Positions 46,837 through 55,738 of a stretch of DNA of 64,000 nt are shown here, in pieces. Source of the stretch: Deltaproteobacteria bacterium (lineage in GTDB: Bacteria > Desulfobacterota > Desulfuromonadia > Geobacterales > Geobacteraceae); the NCBI GenBank assembly GCA_009668975.1, contig SBEG01000005.1:1-64000 (forward strand), written 5' to 3'. How positions within the stretch are numbered: the first letter of the stretch is position 1; each line of letters begins with the position of its first letter. Both the position numbers and the translations under genes were made by a program. Under the pieces are notes generated by a model. That model saw only the letters and a program-made list of their open reading frames with translations. It was not told the origin of the DNA and did not search any database.

Positions 46837-49428
46837 TCAGTACTCTATCGTCGCAATTCCATCCTGATTGTCAAGAATCTCTCGAACCTTGTGCAAAAAC
46901 ATCTTGGGGATAATCGGTTTTTCCATAAAATCAACACTTTGGCCAAGAACCCCCTTGGCACTGACAATCTCCGTACTATAGCCGCTCATGAAAAGCACTC
47001 TGACATTCGACTGCAACTCCCGCATCGCCTCAAACGCCTGCCTGCCGTTCATTTTCGGCATAACTACATCGAGGATTACCAGTGAAATACTCTTTGAGAG
47101 TGCCGCGAATTTTTGCACGGCTTCTGCGCCGTTTTCCGCCACAAACACGGTATACCCGCACTCCTCGAGGAGTGACCGGCAAAGGTTCCGGACCTCTGCA
47201 TCGTCTTCGGCCAGCAGGATGGTTTCCTGACCGTACAACAAGGTAAAGGGCTTGAGGATTTTCGCGGTATGAGCTTCCTGCTCAATAAGAGGCAGATGGA
47301 CCTTGAATATTGTCCCAACCCGCTCCCGGCTCTCTACGCTGATATAGCCATTGTGCTGCTTGATGATACCGTAGGCGATGGAGAGGCCCAGTCCGGTCCC
47401 CTTTCCCACCTCCTTGGTGGTATAGAAAGGTTCGTAGATTTTTTCCCGGGTCTTTTCATCCATACCTGCACCGGTATCGCTGACGGAAATATAGCCATAG
47501 CGCAGTGGTAGTGCGGGATGAGTCGGCTGCGGCAGGCTCAGCTCCGTGACCAGAAGTCCGGTTTTGATCTGCAAAACTCCCCCATCCGGCATTGCATCAC
47601 GAGCATTGGTCACCAGGTTCATGAGGACCTGCTCCACCTGCCCGGTATCGGCCAGAACCGTCAATCCTTCCTGTTCCAGATCGAGTCTCATTTCAATATC
47701 TTCGCCGATGAGCCGCTCCAGAAATTTACGCATGTTCCTGACAATTCCGTTCAAATCGACAGGTTGCGGGTTGCTTTCCTGCTTCCTGCTGAAGGCGAGG
47801 AGCCCCTGAGTCAACCCCGCGGCCCGCTCAGAAGAAGCCAGAATCTGCTCCATGTGATGACGCGACTTATCAGGACCCTGCATATTCAGCAGGACCAGGT
47901 GCCCGTAACCGATGATTGCCGTCAGGATATTATTGAAATCATGGGCAATTCCGCTGGCCAGCTGGCCGACCGCCTCCATTTTCTGAGACTGTTGCAGTTG
48001 TTCTTCCAACTGGGCACGCTGCGTCTCCGCCTGTTTCCGTTCAGAAATGTCCCGCACGACATAGAGTATCAGCGACGGCTCGCTCCCTTCCCCCGGAATC
48101 CGGTTGCAGAAATGATCAGAAGGGAAAACCTCATCGCTTTTTCTCCTCATCTGATATTCAGTGGCATAAAAACCCTTTTCCCAGCAAGCGGATGTCTCTT
48201 CCCGTAAAAATATTTCCGCCGACTCACTATTCACATGCAGGATATCCGGCCCGGATCCCAGAAGCTCTGCCCGGGTATAACCGAACATGATCTCTGCAGA
48301 TATATTGCAATCGACAATAATTCTCGAATCCTCTTCCAGCAGAAATAAAGCCTCATTGAGACTGGAAAAGACCGCGTGCAACAACCGGTGCGACTGCCGC
48401 AACTCCAATTCGGCACGCTTCTGTTCGGTAATATCGGTTGCTGTCCCGCTGATCCGGGCCGGACTGCCCTGCGGGTCCCAATCAACGGACCTGCCCCTGA
48501 GCAGAACCCAGCGCCACTCCCCGGAACTGTTCAGCAGCCTGCATTCCACCCTGAATCGGGATTCATTATTTTTGATGTTTTCCTGATACTGTCCCAGGAG
48601 GGTCCGCAGATCATCCGGATGGACAAGTCCTTGCCAGAACTCAAGATCCTTCCTTATTTCCTCTGGTTGCAAGCCGAGAATTTCCGACCAGCGCTGGTTA
48701 AAGGTCAGCTCCCTGCCCTTCACCTTCAGGTCCCAGAGAGCATCATTGCTCCCTGCCAGGACAAATTTCAGTTGCTCCTCGCTCTGACGCAGCGCCTTTT
48801 CCGTTTTCTTCCGCTTCTGGAAAAGCAGGTACGTCAGGAGTATGAACGTCCCGATCAGAATACAATGGATGACGATGACATCGGTTCTGAATTTTTGATA
48901 GGTGGCAAGGAAATCACCCTGCTCCACGCCCACAAAGAGCGCTCCGACAACTTCGCCCTTACTGTTGCGGAGCGGATCATAGGCAGCGAAATAAGGGACA
49001 CCAAAGATAGCTGTTTCACCGCGATAAGGTTCGCCCCGAACGATGACCGCTTCATAGGCGGGGCCGTCCAGCCGAGTGTTGACTGCCCGGCCGCCATCCT
49101 CTTTGAGAACATTGGTGGACACCCTGACATTTCCCATAAAAATGGTCGCCGTTCCCCCGAAGATCTCCACGACCCGGTCCGGAAGTTCGAAATTACCGTT
49201 CACCACATAGGTGCCGGCAACCAATTTCCCGTCGATCACCTCAACAGGCGTGCCTTTTTCCTCAAGGAAGGCCCGGAAAGTCCTGATGTGGCTCTCCTGC
49301 AACAGTGTCGCCTGGCGCAGGGTATCACGGCGAATCTCGGCCAGGGAAAACAGCGTGGTCAGTGATATTGCAACCACGGCAATAAACCCGTAGAGAAAGA
49401 TAAATCTGGTGCTCTTATTGAGGGGCAT
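46837..49428 (-). CDS. Hybrid sensor histidine kinase (Cache-PAS-PAS-kinase-receiver)
   Basis: Protein of 863 aa. It has a membrane helix (8-28), an extracytoplasmic Cache-like sensor domain (about 30-180) and a second helix (about 182-203). Two PAS domains follow (about 220-340 and 350-470), then the phospho-acceptor helix with GQLASGIAHDFNNILTAI. The ATPase has VLMNLVTNARDAMPDGG, SDTGAGMD and GKGTGLGLSIAYGI. The C-terminal receiver (about 736-860) has its phospho-acceptor Asp near residue 787 (VILDVVMPKMNG). No partner regulator lies next to it. The ligand is unknown. Confidence 0.93.
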   Translation of the reverse strand: MPLNKSTRFIFLYGFIAVVAISLTTLFSLAEIRRDTLRQATLLQESHIRTFRAFLEEKGTPVEVIDGKLVAGTYVVNGNFELPDRVVEIFGGTATIFMGNVRVSTNVLKEDGGRAVNTRLDGPAYEAVIVRGEPYRGETAIFGVPYFAAYDPLRNSKGEVVGALFVGVEQGDFLATYQKFRTDVIVIHCILIGTFILLTYLLFQKRKKTEKALRQSEEQLKFVLAGSNDALWDLKVKGRELTFNQRWSEILGLQPEEIRKDLEFWQGLVHPDDLRTLLGQYQENIKNNESRFRVECRLLNSSGEWRWVLLRGRSVDWDPQGSPARISGTATDITEQKRAELELRQSHRLLHAVFSSLNEALFLLEEDSRIIVDCNISAEIMFGYTRAELLGSGPDILHVNSESAEIFLREETSACWEKGFYATEYQMRRKSDEVFPSDHFCNRIPGEGSEPSLILYVVRDISERKQAETQRAQLEEQLQQSQKMEAVGQLASGIAHDFNNILTAIIGYGHLVLLNMQGPDKSRHHMEQILASSERAAGLTQGLLAFSRKQESNPQPVDLNGIVRNMRKFLERLIGEDIEMRLDLEQEGLTVLADTGQVEQVLMNLVTNARDAMPDGGVLQIKTGLLVTELSLPQPTHPALPLRYGYISVSDTGAGMDEKTREKIYEPFYTTKEVGKGTGLGLSIAYGIIKQHNGYISVESRERVGTIFKVHLPLIEQEAHTAKILKPFTLLYGQETILLAEDDAEVRNLCRSLLEECGYTVFVAENGAEAVQKFAALSKSISLVILDVVMPKMNGRQAFEAMRELQSNVRVLFMSGYSTEIVSAKGVLGQSVDFMEKPIIPKMFLHKVREILDNQDGIATIEY

Positions 49429-49610
49429 GGATAAATCCTGTTATAACCCTTCAGATAATTCGAAGAGTTGAGAAATTCCGGGGAATTCCCGGGTGATAGT
49501 GCAACAGCAGCGAATTCTTGGCGCTTGCAAATTCCGCGCAGATACAGTAGAAATCAGGAACCTTTGCTTACCTCACGCGTCCCATTACAGCACCAACCGG
49601 AGTTACTTTC

Positions 49611-52154
49611 ATGAAAAAAAAGACCAAGGGCAGTCAAAACGTTCAGCACGCAGCCACCCGGGGCAACTCCGGCTCCGGGCAGCCGATGAGCATTGCCTCC
49701 GCCTTGGATTTTGCCCGTCGTCACCACCAGGCGGGAGACCTGCCAACGGCCGAGAGCATCTACCGGCAGATTCTCCAGATTGACCCGGACAATCCGGAAG
49801 CGCTCCATCTCCTCGGTGTCAGCGCCTACCAGCAACAACACTTTGAAACAGCCCAGACTCTCATCCGCCAAGCCCTGACCAGAAAACCGGACTTCAGCGA
49901 TGCCCACTCCAATCTCGGCAACGTGCTCCGGGAACTGGGGCTCGTTGATGAAGCGGAAAAAAGTTTCCGCAAGGCGATTGAAGGCAACCCCCGCTTCAGT
50001 ATGGCTCATTACAACCTGGGCAATGTCTTGCTGAGCCGGCAAAGGTTCAAGGAATCAGCAGAAAGCTTTGAGCGGGCCATCTCCAACAACCCGCGCCTGG
50101 CGGAGGCCCACATCAACCGCGGTATCGCCTTGAAAGAGCTGGGTCGGCTGAAAGAAGCCGAGAGCAGTTACCGGAAAGCCCTTTCCCTGAAACCCGATCT
50201 GGCACTCGTGCACTTCAATCTCGGTAATGTCCTGCTGGAAATGGGCTGCCCGGACCAGGCGGCTGCCTGTTACCGGCGAACCCTGGAGCTTGCCCCCGGC
50301 TATACGGAAGCACGTCTCAATCTCGGCGCGGTCCTCCGCGATCTCGGCAAGCTCGAAGAATCCGCCGCCTGCTATCAGCAGGCCCTGGCGGATATGCCGG
50401 AAAACGCCGAGGTACTGGTCAATTACGGCGCAATCCTCCGTGATTCAGGAAAAGCTGCGGAGGCCGAAGCCTGCTACCGTAAGGCCCTCCAACTGGCTCC
50501 TGACACCGCACTGACTTATTTCAACCTCGGGAACGCCCTCCGGGACCTGGGCAGGCTCACAGATGCAGTGGACAATTTCCAGAGGGCGCTCGAACTGAGT
50601 CCCGATTCACCCGCCATGTACAACAATCTCGGCAACACCCTCCGGGACCTGGGGAAAAGAGACGCGGCGCTGGAGGTCTTCCGTACAGCCCTCCAACGGG
50701 ACCCGGAAAACGTCGAAGCCATGGTGAATCTAGGCAACGGACTGAAAGAAGCCGGCCGTCTCGAAGAAGCCATCAGCACCTACGAGAGGGCTCTCCTCCT
50801 GCGGCCGGAGCTGCCGGAAGCACATTACAATCTCGGGACTGCGTTCCAGGACCAGTGCCGCATGGCTGAGGCCGTTGCCTGCTTCCGCAAAACGCTGGAA
50901 CTGAAACCGGACCATACAGTTGCCCACAGTAATCTGCTCATGAATCTGCAGTATGACCTCGCCCTCAGTCCAGAGGAATTGCTGAGGGAGTCCTGCGCTT
51001 GGGAAAGCCGGCAGCTTGCCGGAATCGCTCAGCTGCCGCCCCCCGATACGCCGCGCGACCCCGAGCGCAAACTCAGGGTCGGCTATGTTTCCGGCGACCT
51101 CCGCAGGCATCCGGTCGGCTACTTTATCGACGGTGTCCTGGCTTGCCATGACCGGGACCTCTTTGAAATTTTCTGCTATGCCAACCAAAGCTTTGGCGAC
51201 GATCTGAGTGACCGCCTGCGGCACAACAGCGATCACTGGCAGGAGATTTTCGGCTGGAGCGATACCGCGGTGACTGAGCAGATCCGGAAAGACACCATTG
51301 ATATCCTGATCGATCTCTCCGGCCACACCGCCCGCAACCGCCTGCAGGTCTTCGGCAGGAAACCCGCACCGGTCCAGGCAACCTGGGCAGGGTACGTGGG
51401 TACTACCGGCCTCTCGGCAATGGATTACCTGATCTCCGACCCCCGGGAGACTCCAGAAGGGACCGACCATTGGTACCGGGAAGCGGTTCTGCGGCTGCCC
51501 GACTGTTATGTCTGCTACGCGCCGCCGGAGTACGCTCCGTCGGTGGCCCCCCTCCCGGCCCGGAAAAACGGTTTCATTACCTTCGGCTGTTTCAACAATC
51601 TGGCCAAGATCAACCGGCCGGTCATTGACCTCTGGATTCGCATTCTCCAGGAAATCCCGAGCGCCCGTCTGGTACTGGCAACCAAGGCCCTGGGCGATCC
51701 GGCGGTCAGCGCCCGCTTCCGGAAAATTTTCGCCGACGGCGGAGTCGCCGGACGGGTCGACTTTTCCGGTCCGGTTCCCCACCCGGAACTGCTGGCACGC
51801 TACGGCGAGATCGACTTGGCTCTCGACCCGTTTCCCTATTCCGGGGGTCTCACCACCCTGGAAGGACTCTGGATGGGCGTACCGGCCCTTACCCTCGGCG
51901 GCGACAGATTTGCATCCCGCCATTCTCTGAGCCACCTGACAGCCGCCGGCTTGCCGGAATTCATCGTCACGGATAAGTCAGCCTACCTGGCAAAAGCTGT
52001 CAGCCTGGCTCATGATCTTGCTCACCTGGAAAACATCCGTTTGGGACTGCGGGAGCGGATGCAGTCCTCGCCGCTCTGCGATGCCGTCCGTTTTACCCGC
52101 AACCTGGAGGAAGCATTTCGAACCATGTGGCGCCGCTGGTGCGAAGGGCAATAA
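49611..52154 (+). CDS. TPR protein with O-GlcNAc transferase-like domain
   Basis: Protein of 847 aa. Roughly twelve tandem tetratricopeptide repeats (residues about 25-440, with recurring YNLGNVL, EAEACYRKAL and LxPD units) lead to a GT41/SPINDLY-like glycosyltransferase region (about 480-835). It shows RKLRVGYVSGDLRRHPVGYF with the family histidine near residue 500, LIDLSGHTARNRLQVFGRKP, QATWAGYVGTTGL, FGCFNNLAKI and DPFPYSGGLTTLEGLWMGVP. Such enzymes put sugar on Ser/Thr, in some bacteria on flagellin. No signal peptide. The substrate cannot be read here, but two sigma-28-type promoters nearby make flagellin a reasonable candidate. Confidence 0.9.
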   Translation: MKKKTKGSQNVQHAATRGNSGSGQPMSIASALDFARRHHQAGDLPTAESIYRQILQIDPDNPEALHLLGVSAYQQQHFETAQTLIRQALTRKPDFSDAHSNLGNVLRELGLVDEAEKSFRKAIEGNPRFSMAHYNLGNVLLSRQRFKESAESFERAISNNPRLAEAHINRGIALKELGRLKEAESSYRKALSLKPDLALVHFNLGNVLLEMGCPDQAAACYRRTLELAPGYTEARLNLGAVLRDLGKLEESAACYQQALADMPENAEVLVNYGAILRDSGKAAEAEACYRKALQLAPDTALTYFNLGNALRDLGRLTDAVDNFQRALELSPDSPAMYNNLGNTLRDLGKRDAALEVFRTALQRDPENVEAMVNLGNGLKEAGRLEEAISTYERALLLRPELPEAHYNLGTAFQDQCRMAEAVACFRKTLELKPDHTVAHSNLLMNLQYDLALSPEELLRESCAWESRQLAGIAQLPPPDTPRDPERKLRVGYVSGDLRRHPVGYFIDGVLACHDRDLFEIFCYANQSFGDDLSDRLRHNSDHWQEIFGWSDTAVTEQIRKDTIDILIDLSGHTARNRLQVFGRKPAPVQATWAGYVGTTGLSAMDYLISDPRETPEGTDHWYREAVLRLPDCYVCYAPPEYAPSVAPLPARKNGFITFGCFNNLAKINRPVIDLWIRILQEIPSARLVLATKALGDPAVSARFRKIFADGGVAGRVDFSGPVPHPELLARYGEIDLALDPFPYSGGLTTLEGLWMGVPALTLGGDRFASRHSLSHLTAAGLPEFIVTDKSAYLAKAVSLAHDLAHLENIRLGLRERMQSSPLCDAVRFTRNLEEAFRTMWRRWCEGQ

Positions 52155-52190
52155 AGCTAGTGCCATGATGCACTTGTTTTTTTCGCCTAT

Positions 52191-52264
52191 AACCCCTCCA
52201 AACCTCCCCTTGACAGGGGAGGCTTAAAGACTTCCCCCCTGTCAAGGGGGGATTGGGGGGGGTT
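52191..52264. repeat. Paired inverted G/C-rich palindromic repeat
   Basis: Two opposed copies of a roughly 30-bp unit. The left runs AACCCCTCC...CCTCCCCTTGACAGGGGAGG; the right runs CCCCCCTGTCAAGGGGGG...GGGGGGGTT. Each is a hairpin and the two are also complementary to each other. It follows the stop of the glycosyltransferase gene and may act as a bidirectional terminator. Related units lie at 55592 and 61882, and a degenerate half near 52938-52960. Confidence 0.75.
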
Positions 52265-52352
52265 GTATTTAGGTGATATATTGTACCAGGCTCCATACCT
52301 CGCAAAAACACTCGACCATCCAATTCATGCCAGGGAAGGATGGGCACGGTTA

Positions 52353-52760
52353 TTACTTGACACCTTTACCATTCAGATACGGCCCATAGCCTTTGTCCAC
52401 ACCCTGAATATGATTGGTCAACCAATCTTTGAGGAAATTCATCACCGACTGACTCAAGGGGGCATTTCCCGCTGCGTAGCCCTTCTGCAGATCAAGCACC
52501 GTCAACGTGAGTTGATTGTGCTCCTTCTTGTGTTTTTCGTATTCGGGGTAACCATGGGCCTTCATCAGCCGCTCTTCAGCAGCGAAATGATTTTTCGTAT
52601 AGTTGATGAGCCCGTTCAGAACATCGCCGATCACCTGTTTCCCTTTTCCTTCTTTCATGGCATCGTGAAGCTGATTTACCATCACGATGAGTTTTTTGTG
52701 CTCATCGTCGAACTGACGAACCTGCACGCTTAACTTGTCATTCCACGCTATGAGTGCCAT
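52353..52760 (-). CDS. Bacteriohemerythrin
   Basis: Di-iron oxygen-binding protein of 135 aa. All expected ligands are present: H21, H58, E62 (NHFAAEERLM), H77, H81 (HKKEH), H117 and D122 (NHIQGVD). Single-domain hemerythrins carry or sense oxygen, often near the pole or in chemotaxis. The ATG at 52760 follows AAGGTAGG; a TTG two codons earlier is unlikely. Its promoter is of sigma-28 type, so it should be made together with the flagellar late genes. Confidence 0.95.
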   Translation of the reverse strand: MALIAWNDKLSVQVRQFDDEHKKLIVMVNQLHDAMKEGKGKQVIGDVLNGLINYTKNHFAAEERLMKAHGYPEYEKHKKEHNQLTLTVLDLQKGYAAGNAPLSQSVMNFLKDWLTNHIQGVDKGYGPYLNGKGVK

Positions 52761-52801
52761 GTGCAATACCTACCTTGTATTGATAGTGAAGTACCTGTAT
52801 T

Positions 52802-52828
52802 CTATCGGCACCTTATTGAAATTCTTGA
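52802..52828 (-). promoter_or_regulatory. Sigma-28 (FliA)-type promoter of the hemerythrin gene
   Basis: Minus strand: TCAAGAAT, 11-bp spacer, GCCGATAG, 41 bp before the ATG. It differs in one base from the promoter at 46590-46616. From 52829 to 53162 there is no gene I can support, only a degenerate half-copy of the G/C palindromic repeat near 52938-52960. Confidence 0.7.
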
Positions 52829-53162
52829 GACATTTTCCACGCTGATCTTATCAGTTTCACCTCGTCCTGTTATCGATGAGTTCTCAAATACCTCTGTTAC
52901 AAAAGGAGGAATTTGCCAAGGGCACGACCCTTTCTCCTTCAAGCAGGGGGATTGGGGGTGTGAAATCGTCAGCCATGGAATTCGCAGAAATGCAGGGTGG
53001 ATTAATTGATCAGATGGATACAGAACTCCCGAATAGTTCTGGTATGTGAACTCGGGAGCGACCTGGAACGTTGAAGCGGTTAGTTGCTGCTGTCGCCTAG
53101 TTCTACATTGTCAGATTCTACGGTATGTGCATTCCAGGCTGTCAAAATCAGACAAAGGAAAA

Positions 53163-53873
53163 TTAGTTGAGGGGAACATCGAAGGAGCGATTTTCAAAAG
53201 TAAACCGTACCCGATCGGGCAAGATTTTCTCCACCTTGGCACCATTGACCAGCGATCCCTCGACGACAGACGTCCCGTTTACAATTGCCAGGTGAACCGG
53301 GCTGTCCTTCTCCCAGGCAATTCCGGTCACTGTCAGAGCCGGAGGGGAGGATTTCGGGGATTGGGGAACAGGGGCCGGTTCCGGACGCGGCGGGAGCGCA
53401 GCTTGCGGTTGCGGGACGACGCGGCGCGGGGCAATCGCCGGCTTTACACTGCCCTGCAGGCCGCCTTTCAGGGACACCTCCCCGGCACGGCTTAGGTCAT
53501 TCTCCGCGGGGCGGTTCGCGACTGCAGACGGAACCGTGGCTGGTTCCGGAGTGGATACACGAGGAGAATCCGCGCGTGAAGGTTGGGCTGACGTCGGAAC
53601 AGTCACGGGAGGAATGCCCGGCGCAGAGTGCAGCTCTGCTCCAGGGCGGGACAGGGTTTCCCTATTCGCCCCCTGGAAGCCACCCATGAACCAGTACGTA
53701 GACAGTACCGCCAAGAGTGCAACTGCCACGAGAGAAACAAATATGGGCCACTGCCGGTTCTTCTCCGGACGGGAGTTTTCGCCGCGAACAATCCAGGCAA
53801 TGTCGTGATCCGTACCCTTGCGGACCATCTTTTGCTGTTCAAGCCGTTTCAGGGCCTTCAGTATGGAACTCAT
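53163..53873 (-). CDS. gspB: GspB-like general secretion protein
   Basis: Protein of 236 aa: a cytoplasmic start (MSSILKALKRLEQQKMVRKG), one membrane helix (about 43-64), a long Pro/Ala/Ser-rich spacer (70-175) and a C-terminal periplasmic domain of about 60 residues (ALTVTGIAWEKDSPVHLAIV to RSFDVPLN) resembling the T2SS GspB domain. GspB works with GspA to pass the secretin through peptidoglycan. It overlaps the gspA-like gene by four bases. No other type II secretion genes are present in the window. Confidence 0.85.
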   Translation of the reverse strand: MSSILKALKRLEQQKMVRKGTDHDIAWIVRGENSRPEKNRQWPIFVSLVAVALLAVLSTYWFMGGFQGANRETLSRPGAELHSAPGIPPVTVPTSAQPSRADSPRVSTPEPATVPSAVANRPAENDLSRAGEVSLKGGLQGSVKPAIAPRRVVPQPQAALPPRPEPAPVPQSPKSSPPALTVTGIAWEKDSPVHLAIVNGTSVVEGSLVNGAKVEKILPDRVRFTFENRSFDVPLN

Positions 53874-55519
53874 CCCTGGTACCCCCCTCCCCTTTTCTCC
53901 AGTCGCGGCACGGAGATACTTCCTCCGTAGCGATAAAGAAGCAGCAGGGTCTGTATCCCCAGTTTGCCGTCGGCTGCCAGTCCCCGGGCCTTCTGGAATT
54001 CCTTCAGGGCAGAGACGGTCGCCCCGTCAAATATTCCGCTTTTCCCGGCTTTGGCAAATCCCGCTTTTACCAGCATCTGCTGCACCAGCAAGACCTCGCG
54101 CCGTTGTGCCTCCGGAGAAGGGAGGAAAGGAATTTTCCGAAAATTCTTCCAGACAAAGTAGCATCTCCCGGTCCAGATGGAGTTCAATTCTTCCCCGGTC
54201 AGCGAAGATTTCCCTCGGAGCGAAGGCTGGACGACCGCCGTACCCTGTCCCCGCCCGGTAAGTACCAGGTAGCGCTTTCCGGTAACGCCGGGAATATTCA
54301 CCTCCAGAATGACCGGCACATCGAGAAAGTAGAGAAATTCGAGGTTCGTTCGGACGGAGGAAACCTGCAAGTCAGATTGCCGTGCCATGACGAGAAAACC
54401 TGCCAGCCCCGCTTTTCCCTGCTCCGAGGCGGAAGAGGAACTGCCCCATAAGCCTGCAATCACGCCAAAGGCCTGGCGGGCGCTGTCCCGTTCCGTCAGC
54501 CGTGACGGATCGTTTCGTTGAGTAGAATCGGATTCCAGGGGCGCATCAGCGGCGACACTTTCAGCAATCGGAACCGGCTTCCGCTGCACGGAAGATAATG
54601 ACGCTACGGCCATCCTGTTCTTCTGGTAAAGATAGCCCGCGAAACCGAGACAGAGGATGAGAACGGCGGCAAGAAGCAACCGGATCCTCGCCACGGGTAC
54701 CGTATCGTTTTGTACCCGACGAATTTCAGTGATTGCCGTTGCAACGTCCCGCGCAGAGACCTCGTGCTTCGATTCGCCAAAAGCAATCAGCAGCGACCGG
54801 TCACATACTATGTTGATCAAGCGGGGATAGCCGCCGGAAAAGCGGTAGACCTTCTTCAGGGCCGCCGCAGTGAAGTTTGCGGCAAAACGTCCACCGGCAA
54901 CTTCGAGGCGATGCCCGATATATGCCTGGGTGTCGGCGAAATCCATGGCACGGAGGTGATAGCGCACGGCAATCCGCTGGGAAAGTTGCCGGAGGTCTTT
55001 CCTCTCCAGAAGCGTTCCCAACTCCGGCTGCCCGGCGAGGACAATCTGGATCAACTTGGCGGTTTCGGTCTCCAGGTTGGAAATCAGTCGGATCTGCTCG
55101 AGCACTTGCGGTTCCAGGTTCTGGGCCTCGTCGATCACCAGCACAACCGTTCGGCCAGCGGCATTTTCGGCAAGGAGAAACCGGTTGAGCTCCTGCAACA
55201 GCTCGGAACTGCTGAGGCCTTCGCATGGCACATCAAACTCACGGTTGATGCTCCGCATCAGCTCCAGCCCGGACAGGCACGGATTCAGGATCAGGGCGAT
55301 TCGATGGCTGTCATCGTCTATCTGGGAAAGCACAGTACGAAGCACCGTAGTTTTTCCGGTTCCCACCTCTCCGGTCAACTCCATGAAACCGACCCGATTG
55401 GTAATGCCGTAAAAAAGATGGGCAAAGGCCTCCCGATGGTTCTTGCTGAAAAAAATGAACCGGGGATTGGGCGTAATGGTAAAGGGACTTTCCTTGAAAC
55501 CGAAATGCTCACAGTACAT
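53870..55519 (-). CDS. gspA: GspA/ExeA-like AAA ATPase with peptidoglycan-binding domain
   Basis: Protein of 549 aa. The N-terminal AAA domain has MYCEHFGFKESPFTITPNPR, Walker A GEVGTGKT at 50-57, Walker B VVLVIDEAQNLE and the arginine-rich QLSQRIAVRYHL. A membrane helix lies at about 270-290, and the C-terminal domain (about 460-535, VLLVQQMLVKAGFAKAGKS to LGIQTLLLLY) is peptidoglycan-binding. It is the usual partner of GspB. The ATG at 55519 is preferred over a TTG six codons earlier. Confidence 0.9.
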   Translation of the reverse strand: MYCEHFGFKESPFTITPNPRFIFFSKNHREAFAHLFYGITNRVGFMELTGEVGTGKTTVLRTVLSQIDDDSHRIALILNPCLSGLELMRSINREFDVPCEGLSSSELLQELNRFLLAENAAGRTVVLVIDEAQNLEPQVLEQIRLISNLETETAKLIQIVLAGQPELGTLLERKDLRQLSQRIAVRYHLRAMDFADTQAYIGHRLEVAGGRFAANFTAAALKKVYRFSGGYPRLINIVCDRSLLIAFGESKHEVSARDVATAITEIRRVQNDTVPVARIRLLLAAVLILCLGFAGYLYQKNRMAVASLSSVQRKPVPIAESVAADAPLESDSTQRNDPSRLTERDSARQAFGVIAGLWGSSSSASEQGKAGLAGFLVMARQSDLQVSSVRTNLEFLYFLDVPVILEVNIPGVTGKRYLVLTGRGQGTAVVQPSLRGKSSLTGEELNSIWTGRCYFVWKNFRKIPFLPSPEAQRREVLLVQQMLVKAGFAKAGKSGIFDGATVSALKEFQKARGLAADGKLGIQTLLLLYRYGGSISVPRLEKRGGGYQG

Positions 55520-55591
55520 AGTTTCGAATCCCGCCAATCAGTTCAATGGGAAGTGTGATGATTTACGGATAACTATTCAGCATTGAACGGA

Positions 55592-55683
55592 CATAACACC
55601 CTAAACCCTTTGAGTCCTCTTAACGTAAGAGGGGGATTAAAAACTCCTCCCCTTACGTTAAGGAGAGGCTGGGAGGGGTTATG
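55592..55683. repeat. Paired inverted palindromic repeat upstream of gspA
   Basis: Bounded by CATAAC (55592-55597) and GTTATG (55678-55683). Inside are two opposed units, each with a hairpin around TTAACGTAAG / CTTACGTTAA and a flanking run of CCC or GGG. It belongs to the same family as the repeats at 52191 and 61882, with the sequence at the hairpin tip changed. Confidence 0.7.
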
Positions 55684-55738
55684 CTGCTCGATTACCCATG
55701 AAAAAAAGCATCTGAAGCATGCAACTGAATAGATACGT

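Noticed and set aside
49520-49545. Sigma-54-like TTGGCGC...TTGCA before the TPR/OGT-like gene
   Set aside because: The -24 and -12 elements would be adjacent, without the required five-base spacer.
50500-50900. Repeated nucleotide strings such as CTCCGGGACCTGGG
   Set aside because: They are the coding repeats of the TPR domain, not a mobile or CRISPR repeat.
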